Assembly (NCBI GenBank): GCA_947561395.2
Contig: OX387190.1
Coordinates: 42,396,392-42,460,391 of the forward strand
From: Buxus sempervirens
Lineage: Eukaryota > Streptophyta > Magnoliopsida > Buxales > Buxaceae
Reading direction: 5' to 3'
Length of the DNA stretch: 64,000 bases
The notes beneath the pieces were generated by a model. It ran no database searches and was not told where the DNA came from. It worked only from the letters and a program-made list of their open reading frames with translations. The position numbers and the translations under genes are program-made. Positions 14,501-27,289 of the stretch are shown piece after piece (position 1 is the first letter of the stretch; every line of letters starts with the position of its first letter).

Positions 14501-17500
14501 CTAAGTCTAATGTTGTCATTTCAGCTGCCATTGACAATGGCAAAGGTACATGGAGGGGATGGACTGTTATTTATCATATGTTGTTGACTGATATCGTTTT
14601 TGGTTGATGGGATTTTTGGATGCATGGTTTATTGAAAGGGATCTTTAGATATTTTTTCTTTTATTGTTCATGCTTATTCTTAGAACATATCTTAGTATTT
14701 ATGTTGTGGAAGATGTCATATATGTGCTGTATTTCTTTTTTCGTTTGCAGATATGGATGCATGCAGATCAGAAAGGGACTGGTTTTCTTGGTCGGGCTGA
14801 ATTTTATAATGCTCTCAAGCTTGTAACTGTGGCACAAAGTAAGCGAGAACTAACTCCAGATATTGTGAAGACAGCATTATATAGTCCAGCTGCAGCTAAA
14901 ATTCCTGCACCCCAGATAAATCTTCCAGCCACAGCCACGCCTCAACTAAATTCTATGACAGCAGCACATGCCCCTTGGATGGGTGGTGTTGTGCCAGCCG
15001 CATCTCAGAATGTTGGCTTCAGAGGGCCACAGGTGATTCCAAATTCTAGTACGAATCAACAATATTTCCCATCTCCCGGAATTCAGTTCATGAGGCCCCC
15101 TCAAGCCATTCCTGCTGGTGCTGCTTCACTTCAAACTCAGAGCCATCTTGATCAAGGATTCCCTGGGGGCAGTGGTGTAGTGGGCCCTCGTCTTCCAACT
15201 TCCAGCATCTCAACTGATTGGTTTAGTGGAAGGACTGGTGGGGCTCAAATTGCAGCATCTGTTCAAGTCCCTAATAAAGGGATCAGTTCCTCCATGAATC
15301 AGGATGCATTTAGCTTGAGTGACACTGGGATAACACCTTCAATGCCACCTAGAACACAGGCAAAATCTGCCTTGACATACTCCAATGCACCACAATCACA
15401 AATTCCAATTTCATCATCCTCCAAGCCAGCAATAGATGATTCTAAAGCATCGACTGTCCCTGTAAATGGCTTCGCATCTGACTCAGTTTTTGGAGGGGAG
15501 GTGTTTTCTGCCACCATAGCTCAATCTAAGCAAGATTCCTCTACACATGCATTTTTTTCCAACATTGTACCTGCTTCATCGGCTGTTGTTCCTGTATCTA
15601 CTGGTCCTCAGCCTTCGGTTAAGCCAAATCCACTTGATTATTTGCAGAACTCATTTTCAATGCAACCTGTTGGCAGTCAACTTCAGAATGCACATTCTTT
15701 TGGAAAACAGAACCAACAAGTTTCAGCTCCAAGTACTGCAGTCACTTCACCTGGGATTTCAGTTACAGTGGGGGATTCTGTTTCCACGCAGTCCCAGCTT
15801 ACTTGGCCAAGGATGACTCAGTCCGACGTTAAAAAATACACCAAAGTATTTGTGGAAGTAGACACAGACAGAGATGGGAAAATCACTGGTGAACAGGCAC
15901 GCAATCTGTTCCTGAGTTGGAGGTTGCCTAGAGGTAAGATCCTTGATTTTTAAAATTGATGTTTAGATTTCTTCTTTCCCAATGAATTTGAATTTGGATA
16001 CGTTGCTCCCTGGCTTCATATTTTTCCAGTATAAAGTTGAAAAGCACCATATCTTTGAACTTGTAATTTTCCTTATGATCCGTTTTTAGAATCATGCAAT
16101 TAATGAGATTTCATGTTTGCTCAATTTTACTTTATATGTAGCACATATGTGTTTGATATGGACTGTTCAATATATCTTGGGCTTTACACTTTTCTTTTTG
16201 AGTTTAAACTTGGTGACGGTGGTTCCTTGGATACATATTTGCAATATAAAACAGACAAGCAATATGTTCTTGAACTTGTTTTAATGATCCATTTTAAATT
16301 CGGGCTATTCATTGAACCTCATGTCTGCTTCTGGTATCATATAGAGTATTTTAAAATTTCATCTTAATGTCCCTTGAAGATAATATCTCCAGGATTATTC
16401 TCTTTCCTCTTATATAACCAAAAACTTACAAAATTTCACTTATTTTGCTGGTTTTATAAAAAATGTTGTCAATATGCTACTTATTTCACTTGATGTTTGC
16501 TTCTTTTGGCCAAAAAATATTCTAAATATGAAAGGCAAATGAACCCCTAACTAACTTCAGTTTATTTTAATGTTTTGCAGTATTTTTGTTTGTAATTTAA
16601 ATATTACAACTACATTTGAATGCTCTACAAAACAATAAAAAAAATCTGAAGAAATTCAAGCTTTAAGTTGCCAATTTACATGGCATGCGTACAACTTTAC
16701 TTCTTTTTTTTTGGAATCCTCTTTTGAATAAGATTAAACATATGTAGATGCAACATGCGTGCTCAAGCATTATTTGACACATTTATGTTGTTGAAAATAA
16801 TCATCACCATCATTCGTCAACATAAGCCAATTATCACTGAAGTAGGGTCAGTGACACGAATTGTGTCTTTCCATTCCATTATAATTTCTGTTAATTTATA
16901 TTTATATAAGTCTTGTTTTATCAACCTATCCATATCTTTATAGGTCTTCCTCTTGATCTATTAGGCCCTTTAATATGTATTCTCTTACTCCTTCTTATCG
17001 GTGCGTCTCTAGGTATCCGCTTTATATGTCCAAACCATCTTAACCTATTCTCCTCAATTTTATCCCTAATGCATTCTATGCTTAACCACTTTTGAATATT
17101 TTCATTTCAAACTATCTTTTCTAGTATGCGAAAAGAATATTGTTGTGTATTTTGAATTACTTTATGCATCTAGATATGTCTATTGATCCTTGTCATTCTC
17201 TTAAAAAAAGTTTAAGCGTTTCATAACACGTTCTTAGCTTGTCTCCATTTGGCAAAATATTCTTCCAAATTGAAATCTCTCTCAATATCATTGTGAGATT
17301 TCCCTCAAGCCCAGTGGTGAATTTCTAGCAACAGCAACATTTATAAAATGATCATTTATACAAGTAACAAATATGTTGCTGGTATACACTATCCAATTGA
17401 TGCCTAATTCACCATTGAAAAGAGCATCAATTCAATGATACAGGCCATCTAAAGAAGGGTTTTTTTTCCTACATGAAGATTAAGTTGGAGCATTTCTTGT

Positions 17501-17619
17501 GCTGCACGATATCCTATGAAGGGTGTACCTATTGAATAATCTAAAAAATATCATGTGCTCCACATGGAGGCTGGAGTTGTCCATCAGATATTATGACTTG
17601 TATTTTTGCTTGAGTTAAT

Positions 17620-17653
<34 letters not shown>

Positions 17654-20600
17654 TGTATGTATGTATATATTTTGATCGGTAATCAAGAGATATATATTAT
17701 ATATTAAATTGAAAAAAGAACTTGAGTTGTAAGTATACAAATTGTGTACCAAGGAAAAAGTGGCTGAAGATCCATCCCAGACCCAAGAAATGAGGGATAT
17801 CCCTTAACTACCCCCTCTCAAATCTGAAACCGTATAACACACCATAAAATCTTCTAAAGGGATATATTTTTTGATTCACCACTATACTTCCTGGTTGGAT
17901 GTTGATGAATGGGGACCAAGGATATGGTTCTAATTGGTTCCCCAGCAAATTGTGAAAATTGGCTATTTTCCATTACCATGGAAGTTTATAAAATGTGACA
18001 TTGCAAGTGATGGAGTCACCTATGTCTAATTGTAGTATTTATGATGTTCTGTTGCTTGTTATTGTTTGCTCACTTGCCCTTTCTTTTCATCTAATTGTAA
18101 TGTATCTTAGAATGTTCTGTTGGTTGATATTGTTTGGTCTCTTATCCTTTCTTTTCCCTTTTTTTCTCTTTAATTTAATTGGAAGAACAGGTAAGAGTTC
18201 CGTTTCTTGACACCCTTTTACAATTGAAGTGGAAATACAGTTACACATTCTCAATATTCTATTATTTTTGGCTTTCATCAGAGGTCTTAAAACAGGTTTG
18301 GGACTTATCCGATCAGGATAATGATAGCATGCTTTCTCTAAGAGAGTTCTGTACAGCACTCTATTTGATGGAGCGGTATCGGGAAGGCCGTCCTCTCCCA
18401 GCTGTACTTCCAAGCAGTATCATATTTGTTGATACATTGTTTCCCACCATTGGTCAACCAACTGCTGCATATGGCAATGCAACTTGGGGACCTACACCCG
18501 GTATTTCTTTTACACATATACGCGCTTTCTGATCTCACTTAGCAATATTTCTAGAATTTTCATTTTTTCACTTTCATGAATAGGTTTGCGACAACAGCAA
18601 GGGATTCCTGGTGCACAACAAATATCACTGGTAGCTGGAGTGAGGCCTTCAATGCAAGCTCCTGCACCTCAAGCTGATGGTGGGATGCAGCCCAATCAGC
18701 AAAAGTCAAGAATGCCAGTATTGGAGAAACACCTCGTGAACCAACTTAGTAAGGATGAGCAGAATACACTGAACTCAAAGTTCCATGAGGCAACAGAGGC
18801 AGATAAAAAGGCACTGTTTTGATTTTATTTAGCACTTATTTGTCATAAAACACTCAATATCCTTAACATCTTGCTAGGGTATTTTCAAAAACAAAATATA
18901 AGAAAAACATAATAATTACAATGAAGAGTCCTATTTTCTAAGCTGGAACAACAAAAGTTAACTAATGAAGCTACAGCTTGTTACATGGACTCTGCTTTCT
19001 GCATGCTTATAAACCATTCTCCATGTATCCATTCTCTGTCTTAATATCCAGTTATTGCTTTTTAGAAGCACCTTTCTGTTTCTATGCTTCCCTGTTTTTG
19101 ACCTTGCTTCCAAAATATAGTTACAATACGAGTATTCATTTTATGCTTGATTACAATTTAAATCCTGTTTGTGACCTTGCTTCCAAAATATAGTTAAAAT
19201 ACAAGTAATAATTTTTTGTTTGATTTGCAATTTAAATCTCTTCATGTTTATTTTGCTGAAACAAATGTATCAAAATATTTTATGGTCTACACTGAGTCAA
19301 TCCTTCTGCTTCTACTCCCAAGTTCTCTTTTTCAGTCTTCTACTGGCCTTCCCTTGAGAAAATAATAAAACTGCAGTGGAAGTTGGAATTATTTTTATAT
19401 TTATTTGGTATTGACTGTTGGGAATACTTACTATCTATTTTTCTATATATTGTAATTGGGAATTTCAATATCCTTCTGAGATATGCATCGGAATAGTTTG
19501 GTTGTACCTTCTAAGTTCAAATTTTTACTGGAGCCACCCTGATAATTTTATAACAAAGTCAACTGATGTGTCTTACTTGTTTCTTTTTATTCATGAAGGT
19601 GGAGGAACTGGAAAAGGAGATTTTAGATTCTAAAGAGAAGATTGAGTTCTATCACACTAAAATGCAAGAACTTGTGAGTTTTCTTTTTGTTTTTGTCTCC
19701 TTTTTTTCCCCCTTTTCTTTTCCCTTATTTTTATTTTTTATTTTTGAGTGTCATATCTTATCCTTTTTTTGTTAGTTTTACGTTTTAGTTTAAATATTGT
19801 ATTTACATTCATTTGTGCACTTTTTGTGCCTTTAATCAGCAATCTGAACACATCTAGAGCCCACTGATGCAGGGTTCTGATTTATGAGCTCAAGAAAGCT
19901 TTGAATAATACCAAGAAGCTTATTTTAGATCATGAGTTTCCTGTTTGTATGAGCTCTTATCCATCAACCATTTGAATCTTGGATGTTATGCAATTTGATG
20001 TGTCATTCAGACTTGGCATTTACATGAGTTATTATTTTCTTTTAAAAGAAATAAACATATCATTTTATTGAGACAGAAATTAGAAGCCATGTGAAGCACA
20101 AGTCCCTGCAGGAAGACCTGCTTGAACATATGGAGGATATGCGCGTGTAGATTTATAGCTATTGTTTTTGTTAAAGATGGTTACAATGTGAAGCACAAGT
20201 CCCTGCAGGAAGACCTGCTTGAACGTATGGAGGATATGCGCATGTAGATTTTATAGCTGTTATTTTTGTTAAAGATGGTTAATTGTAATTTGAAGAGGAA
20301 AAGAAGGGGGTTGGGGTGTTTGTGTGTGTGTGTGTGTGTATTGTTTGGGGAAGTACGGAAGTAGAGCATGAATATCTTATATTCTTATCAATATAACTTA
20401 AATAAACTTGCATGCTGAATTTCTGGATTTGAGTTCATTTTCCATATAATGCCTGCATATAGTTACAAAAACCAAGATGGCTTTCAAAAATAATATGGGA
20501 ATCACTTCCACCAGCTTATTGAGCATCTTTGATAGGAGAGTCTTGTGGGAAGTGTGTTTTTGGTATGGTACTGAAGGCTTTGGAGCTGCTTGCGGACAGG

Positions 20601-23600
20601 TCCAGTAGGGAGCTTCAATTGTAAGTCACTGGTGTATCTGGAGAGGCTGTTTATTTGCTAACACCAATTGATGTTAGATTTTCCAATGGCTACTTCTATG
20701 CCTTGATGCAACACCAATGCATGTTTTGTCAAAAATGTATGAAAGAAAGAGGGTCTTTCAGAGAATATTTCTATTATGAAGCCATGTTCAAAAGCTTCAT
20801 TACCTTAGATCAATTTTTCATGAAGAGTGGGCTTCAAATAGGTTGTTTTACATAGAATTAGAGTTTGATGGCTTAAGCAGAGAACCAGTATTGCATGCTG
20901 GTAAAATTTTTTTCTCTGAGTTGGATGATTGGTTTGTTAAACAATTTCAGTGGCGTTGTGTGGTATAGATATAATCAAGGTTTGACATTTCGGTGAAATT
21001 TCGCTTTTCGTGCCCTTAGCAGCACAAAAAATGACTCCAAAATGGTATCCCCCTCGTTTCGCTGTGGTGCACACGCCGCCAATTTCGCCAATATTCCGCC
21101 AGAATTTTGCAAAATTGGTCTAATGTGCTTGTAGTTGTAGTTTTGTAATTGTTTATGTTCATGTGTTGTATTTGTTCATAAATTAGATAAAATACTTCCT
21201 TATTCTATTTATTTTTTGCATATAAGTTGTATAGAATCATGTCTATTATATATTTTTTAACTTATTTATGTTTTTTTCTGCAAAAAATGGCATTTTGCTG
21301 GCGGCGTGCTGCCGATTTCGCTAAAAAAAAGCCTTTTCGGCCATTTTCGCCGGCAAACTGCCGCCGGGTGGCACCGAAAAGTCAATCCTTGGATATAATC
21401 AGATATACTGATTGATGTGTGCAAGGGATGAAATTGTTTGATGGATCCCACCCCATTTATATGCTACACTAGATATAGTTCATAATAACTATCTTTTCTG
21501 TGAGACTTATGCAGGCCATTATTTTGATTGATGTTTGAAAGTGATGAAATGACATTGATGTATCCTTCCCAGTCTGCATTTGTGCACCTTATTGTGCATT
21601 TGATGTGTTCAAGCAACGGAACAGCACTGTTAAACCCCATGCCATTTATCATCTTTGCTGGCTATTGATCAGAATAAATTCATCTAATCTATAAGCCGTT
21701 TCTCTAGGAGGTCATTGAACTAGAATAGTAATCTTCAGGTCTGATCATCTAACTGTGAACAAGGGCAAAAGATTTCAATGTCTTTCATATACTTTAATGA
21801 AGTCATATGTCTGGTATGGAAATATAATTTCATTTTGGTTTTCTCAATGTTTCATTTGGGGCAACTGTAAATTATTTTTTTGCTTTATTATTTATTTCGG
21901 TTACACATCCTAAGCATTACATATGTGAATTCCTAATGTTTGTTACTTTTGATTCATCATGTTGAGAGTTTATTATTTTGATATCAGGTTTTATACAAAA
22001 GCAGATGTGACAATCGACTTAATGAAATCACAGAAAGGGCTTCTGCAGATAAACGCGAGGTACCTTCTTTGGTGCACAAGGGTGCATTAAAATTTTCTGT
22101 ATTGATATCTGAAATTTTTTTTCTCTAATGGAAACAATCAACATCTCAGGTTGAGTCATTAGCCAAAAAATACGAAGAGAAGTACAAGCAAGTGGGAGAA
22201 ATAGCCTCTAAATTAACCATTGAAGAGGCCACATTTCGCGATATTCAGGTATTCGAACCTCATTTGACATGAAATGATTGACAGAAAATGGTTTCTGGTG
22301 TTTAGTTTCATCTGTGTCCGAACTTTTATGGTATCCAGTGATTCTTTTGAGTAATGGATCTTAAATTATTCAGGTTTTTCTTTGTAGGAAAGGAAAATGG
22401 AATTATATCAGGCAATTGTCAAAATGGAACAAGGTGGCAGTGCTGATGGTATTCTTCAGGTATGTTGTACTTACAAGTTACAATGAGTGTCTATATGAAT
22501 TGGTGTGTCTGAACATTCATCTGTCTTATTACAGGTTCGTGCAGATCGTATCCAATCAGACCTTGAGGAGCTAGTGAAAGCACTAAATGAACGTTGCAAG
22601 AAATATGGGCTACGTGTTAAGCCAACCGCATTAGTTGAGCTTCCCTTTGGTACTTGAATATCCATGCTAACTCTTTGTCCTGTCCTCTGACTCTTCATTT
22701 TTGCCCATTTTAAGATTTTTGACTTCCCAATCATAAATGGACTGGTTTTATGCTCTAGTAAACTAGTTTCAATATATATCAGATGGTACTAAGTAACCTT
22801 GCTTTCACAATTTATAAATATCTAATCACATCCACTCCATTTTTATCGGTAAATACAATGTTTTAGACCTTGAATACCTGATCTGATCAGTTGTGCACTG
22901 CATACAATTGACCTTTATGACTTGCATATCAACTCGTTATTGCTTGCATGTTGATGATCTATGTTATACATATCATTCCACCCATCCCAACGCAGTTTCA
23001 ACATGATATGATATAGATATGGCATGGGATCCGTGTTGCATCCTTCATATTGGTGGTCAATATTTTTTTAGTAGCCATTTATTTTATTCAAATATTTGCC
23101 TCTTATATACTTAACTATCAAGTTTTATATATATATAAAAAATGATATTTTGTCTAATTGTACCATAGTTTGGAACTCCTTAAATAAATTCAATATATAT
23201 ATGGGCCAAGTTGCCAGCACATAGAGACACAAGTCAACTCCTATATGCACACTTGAAAGCAAAATCCACAGCCAAGTGTATATATCATAGTTAATAATTA
23301 AACCAACAACAAAACGCCTCATCCATTTTATGCACTCAAACCATTTTTTCTAACTTTCATTTAATTTATTTTTGACTATGGCTATTATCTAACTCTCTCA
23401 TATATTCTTTCCTTATTTTTCTTGGTATTTTCAAACAGCTATCTATACATTCTCATATTAGCTATGCTTATCCTATGAATGTGTTCTTAATTGCTGACAT
23501 CATGTTCCATACATCAGAAAGGTTCTAATAGCCATCTTATAACTTTTCTTAGCTTGACTGGAATGTTTTAGCATCCTAACACTCTAGAAGCATCCTCAAA

Positions 23601-26600
23601 CTAATGCACATAACTTTAATTCCACATGTAACACCCTCCGTGTCTTCACTGTAGGAATCCAGCTATTATTCTATTCATATCATTATCATTATCATCATAA
23701 GCTAGTTCGCACCAAAGTGGGTCGGTGACACGAATCTTTTTTCTCCATCCCTCTCTATCAAAAATCATATCTTCAGTTAATTTACATTTTTGTAAATCTT
23801 GTTTGGTAGACTCCATCCATGTCTTTTAAGGTCTCCCTCTTGCTCACTTAGGCCTTTCAATATGTATACTCTCACACCTTTTCTTTCATACAGCTGTTTC
23901 CTAACCACCACCACTACCACCAGCACAAAAAAAGAAAAAAAATGCATTATTTAACTTTGCAGTAATTTCATTTTCTAACAGACTTTAGTTTTTGATATTT
24001 CTCTAGGTTGGCAACCTGGCATCCAAGAGAGTGCAGCTGATTGGGATGAAGATTGGGATACGTTCGAAGATGAAGGTATGCTTAAATGAACACCATATCG
24101 ATTGGAATTAGATATAAGAAATCTGCTGGACTATTTGGGCCTTCTGGGGGACTACTCTGGTTGTCGTAGACCAAGAGTTTCTTCAATATGATTTAGGGTA
24201 TCAAAGAAAATTTCCAGCTAGGTTTATGGGAACATGATGGAAGTGGCAATGGAGATGGTGGAGGTGGCTGAAAGGATTTCTTCCTGTTCCTCTCTGGTTG
24301 CCGAATGGGGTAAAACATGTTTAAGCTGGGGCCACTGCCAGGGTTTTAAAGAGTTCAACGTCATATCTGCCACATCTCCTCAATTTTGTACAACACAATC
24401 AACAGTTTTCTTGTCCACGATCCCCAACCAAGATCTGATAGCACATACCAGAAGAAAAGGGAGGGGGGAAGCGATGGGGGGAAAATAAAAAATAAAAGAA
24501 AAATAAGAAGAGTAGCAGTAGGAAACGCATCAATTGGTGAATTCTGATGTACATGGTGCACAATAACAAATACTTTGTTTTCTTTTTTCCTTGGCCACTA
24601 TCTACGGCTGGCAATGGGAATGGTTACCTGTTTAACTTGCCCTTATCTGGACCTACTGTTTGATTTTGGTAGGTCACAAACTGTGTTAAGGTTCACAATT
24701 GGTTCAATCCGACCCTTTCCCATTGTCATGCAGTTATATGCTTGAAGGTTTCCTTAAAAAAATAGTATTAATACTTATATTTTATAATGCATTTGGTCAC
24801 CCTAACTCGACCAAATAACAACCTGTAGGGTTATTAGCAGGATTTTATATACGCTAGAATGCGATAAGTGCGGATGAAGGTTTGTTAAAAACCTGCCCCA
24901 GACATGCCCCATTACGATTCCTATTACTATCAATTCTTCAAAAGAGTTCTTCTGGCCGTAAGAAGTTTGATACAGGAATCTAGTGGTTGTTCAGAAATTC
25001 TGATGCATCATTTCCGCATTACAGGATATACTTTTGTCAAGGAGCTCACTCTTGATGTGAAAAATGCTATGGCCCCTCCAAAACCCAAATCTACATCCCT
25101 TTGGAAAGAGAAAAATTCCTTGGAGGAGAATATAACAACTGCTTCATCCCAAAATGTTGAGGCTAAGTCTGATCAACCTTCAAGCATGGGTGGAAGGTTC
25201 CATGAGGGTGGATCAACATTTGCCCAAAGCGAAGATGGCTCCACAAGAAGTCCACCTGGTAGCCCTGCAGGAAGTAGTGCATTGGAGAGCCCATCACAAG
25301 AATTCACAGATTCCCATTTTGGAAAAGTTTTTGCTGATGCTTCACCCTCTGCTAAAGAAATCCATAGGTATGGAGTTGATTCATATATTTTCTTGTGCTC
25401 CTGCCTGTTTAGGTCTTATTTTGTTAATAAGGAAATGGATATATCCAATTTTGTTTTGTGAAAGATTTTCCTCTTTTTTTTTTTGGTTTCTTTCTTTTCA
25501 GCCTTTTCACCTCAAATCATTGGTGCAAGTTATTGGAATTTTTTGTAATTAATTTTGTAGTCATCGTGGTGGCATGGAATCCATGTTTTTTGGGGACAAA
25601 AGTTTTGATGAACCAAGCTGGGGTACATTTGATACTGATGATACTGACTCGGTTTGGCGCTTTAACGATGCTAGCCCCAAGGTAAGGCAACATCTGTCGA
25701 TTTGCATTTTGCTGTATATTCAATATGGAGATCACAATATGATAAAAAAAAGGTTGGCATCAAATTCATGTGTTGTCCTTTTAAATGTACATGCAAAATG
25801 ATAAACAAGATTATTAGGGCATGATCTTGGTTTTTTTGGCCATTGGCTAAATACAGGCAAATTTTTTATTCCATAGAACAATATACCTTTGCATACCTAT
25901 CCATTTCAAGACAGGTGAAAGGAAGATATCCTCCTTGTACCCACTGAAGTTGTTGAACCTATTACAACAGTAGACCCAAAATTTGACAAGTTGAAGCTAG
26001 AACTGGTTCAAAGTTTGGTCCAGCTGAATGAATCTGATATTCTGATCTTAAAGACTTTTTCTGGACTTTCTATATTCAAGGATACCATCAAAGAGTGGAT
26101 ATCATTCAATCAGGTTGGTATTAGCCCAATGAATCTATTTAACAAGATTCAGTAATTTATAGACTTAATATAGCCCATGAATAGGCGCGAGGAATCTTCA
26201 AGAATACTTCAAAAAGTGTGTTACATTTCTGAACGACTATATCTATCATGTGAGTTCGATGCTTTAAAAATGACTCTTTGGACACATTCTGGGGCTATTA
26301 GATATTTCCCAGATTCTGATATAATTTGCAATTGTAAGATTTATTTGATGTACCGGGGGAACCTCTAGCTCTCTTTCACATGCATTTGTTGCTTACTTCT
26401 TTCGCATGCTAGTGTTTTTAAGTTACATGACTGCAAATAATGTTTGATGGTGCTAAATTTCCAGTTCTCGTTTCTTGGAACTGACAATGTCTTACAGGAT
26501 ACGGATCATAAGATGCACAAGGACTCTTTATTTGGGTCTGGTAACCTGGGTCTAGCCCCAATAAGAACAGATTCCCTACATGCAGATAGCATATTCCGGA

Positions 26601-26938
26601 AGAAGAGCCCATTTACTTTTGGGGATTCTGTTCCAGGCAGTCCTCTCTTCAACTCTGGCAACTCCCCCCAAAGGTTCAGTGAGGGATCAGAAGGGCCCTC
26701 CTTTGATAATTTCTCAAGAAATGATTCTTTCAGTGTGCACGAAAGTGGATTTTTCCCCCCACCTAAGACCCTTACTAGGTTTGACACCAGCCGCAGTAAC
26801 AGAGATTCTGATCACAGCCGTGGATTTCCATCTTTTGATGACAAGGACCCTTTTGGATCTACTGGGCCTTTTAAGTCCTCTCTGGAGAGTCGAACCTCCA
26901 AAAGAGATCCTCTGACAACTGGCGTGCATTTTAGCTAG
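10454..26938 (+). CDS. EH-domain protein (EH1/Pan1-type, TPLATE-complex-like), 13 exons
   Basis: Exons: 10454-10600, 14751-15933, 18282-18500, 18584-18810, 19599-19673, 21988-22059, 22150-22248, 22388-22459, 22535-22649, 24007-24075, 25025-25367, 25561-25681, 26498-26938. They sum to 3183 nt, 1060 residues, with all phases consistent. EH domain 1 (about 8-95) has EF-hand loop DLDQDGRISGAE at 21-32. EH domain 2 (about 401-490) has DTDRDGKITGEQ near 420. Between them lies a Pro/Gln/Ser-rich linker. A coiled coil follows (about 585-710, VEELEKEILDS...KYEEKYKQ), then an acidic DWDEDWDTFEDEG stretch and a Ser/Phe-rich tail with DPFG and NSGNSP motifs. Plant homologues bind membranes and cargo in clathrin-mediated endocytosis and actin-linked autophagy at ER contact sites. 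Two oddities: intron 4 reads as GC-AG, and the last residues are altered by an apparent 1-nt deletion near 26910. Confidence 0.9.
11275..11599. mobile_element. hAT-type MITE, family 1, copy 2 (EH intron 1)
   Basis: A 325-bp element with TIRs CAGTGGCGGAACCAC... and ...CTGGTTCCGCCACTG. It is flanked by a perfect 8-bp target duplication CTTGTTTG at 11267-11274 and 11600-11607. It is related to the copy at 1991-2218 and is larger mainly because of a partial internal duplication and a poly-C run. Confidence 0.92.
11470..11511. repeat. Poly-C tract, 42 nt
   Basis: Uninterrupted run of 42 C inside the hAT MITE. It is G-quadruplex- or i-motif-prone. The length may be inexact because such runs are hard to sequence. 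Confidence 0.9.
12278..12484 (-). pseudogene. RTE-type LINE fragment, C-terminal reverse-transcriptase region
   Basis: A minus-strand frame contains YFHYLGSIIHKRG, matching the (F)YLGSII motif downstream of the RT core in plant RTE LINEs. After that the similarity fades (DYKWIGTSRVSEK, where the family has a GW.KW segment). It is a short decayed insertion in EH intron 1. Confidence 0.5.
16800..17100 (-). pseudogene. RTE-type LINE 3' end fragment
   Basis: Minus-strand translation gives NRLRWFGHIKRIPRDAPIRR, then a GRP(I/K) segment, then a YKLTEI...DTIRVTDP tail. These are the C-terminal RWFGH...APVRR, GRPK and LTEDM...IRVADP blocks of RTE LINE ORFs. A stop codon interrupts the frame. It ends in a short ATGATGG-type simple repeat near 16800, as RTE 3' ends do. 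It lies in EH intron 2. Confidence 0.75.
17617..17670. repeat. AT / GTAT microsatellite
   Basis: (AT)n followed by (GTAT)n in EH intron 2. Confidence 0.9.
18811..19598 (+). other. Candidate GC-AG intron of the EH gene (intron 4)
   Basis: Exon 4 ends GATAAAAAG and the next bases are GCACTG. The acceptor is TTCATGAAG before GTGGAGGAACTG. The join is phase 0 and gives ...EADKK-VEELEKEI..., which agrees with plant EH proteins as I know them. The nearest GT (at about 18816, in CACTGTTTTG) would shift the frame. GC-AG introns are about 1 percent of plant introns. Confidence 0.65.
20089..20283. repeat. 97-bp tandem duplication in EH intron 5
   Basis: Two head-to-tail copies (20089-20185 and 20186-20283) begin ATGTGAAGCACAAGTCCCTG and differ at only a few bases. 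A (GT)n run follows near 20316-20340. Confidence 0.9.
20976..21391. mobile_element. hAT-like MITE in EH intron 5
   Basis: A 416-bp element with ends CAAGGTTTGACATTTCGGTG and (complement of the right end) CAAGGATTGACTTTTCGGTG. It is flanked by perfect 8-bp duplications GATATAAT at 20968-20975 and 21392-21399. The inner ends are GC-rich (GCCGCC / CGGCGG) and the core is AT-rich. No coding capacity. The 8-bp duplication and CA(A)GG ends suggest hAT; with one more base each side a 9-bp MULE duplication is also possible. Confidence 0.8.
23375..23530 (-). pseudogene. RTE-type LINE fragment
   Basis: Minus strand shows an LMYGT block near 23515 and then a degraded RISIANMRMYR...ENTKKNKERI stretch. 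It matches the MLYGSECW ... SVAEMRMLRW ... GHTRKDRIRNE order of RTE LINEs. Stops and indels are present. Its position relative to 23690-23880 is out of protein order, so the two are separate insertions. Confidence 0.5.
23690..23880 (-). pseudogene. RTE-type LINE 3' end fragment
   Basis: Minus-strand LTEDMIFDREGWRKKIRVTDP, then a GATGATAATGATAATG simple-repeat end, the typical RTE tail. The upstream part (ERETLKRHGW...) is frameshifted. It is the same family as 16800-17100 and lies in EH intron 9. Confidence 0.75.
25922..26113 (+). other. Exon-like in-frame cassette in EH intron 12
   Basis: A 192-nt (64-codon) stop-free stretch preceded by AG (GTGAAAG) and followed by GT (CAG-GTTGGT), phase 0 at both ends. 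It would slot in frame between EH exons 12 and 13. Its translation (EDILLVPTEVVEPITTVDPK...LIKT-like, ending IKEWISFNQ) is peptide-like but resembles no part of EH proteins I know. The acceptor has a poor pyrimidine tract. It may be an alternative exon, a captured fragment of another gene, or chance. Confidence 0.35.
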
Positions 26939-27289
26939 GCAAGTCATTGCCTCTAATCCATGTGTGATCTTTTGTCCGTCAAACCCCTTCTGTGAGATAT
27001 GTTCATGCGGGTATGATGGTTCGGGTGTTTTTTTCTTTTTATATATTTTTCTTCTCTTGCGTGGCATATATATATATATATAGCTTGTGAAAGCGGTTGT
27101 AACTTTGTTTAGATTTATTACTTTTGTATTTTTGCAGATTTGATTCTTTTATGTTGGCTTGTTTTGAGGGATTTCTTTCTTTTATTTTCTTTTCTTTTTT
27201 TGTTTTGTTTTGTTATTTTAAATCCCTTGCGCTGTATTGCTATTGAATATTCTTTGTCATATATTGGTAATTGTTCGTGAAAAAGGAAA
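26939..27289 (+). other. EH 3' UTR region
   Basis: AT-rich sequence after the EH stop, with an (AT)n run near 27066-27082 and T-rich stretches. No other gene is visible. Confidence 0.5.

Noticed and set aside
24605-24735. GGCAATGGG ... CCCATTGTC inverted motif in EH intron 10, like hAT family 2
   Set aside because: Only about 9 bases pair and no 8-bp duplication is seen.
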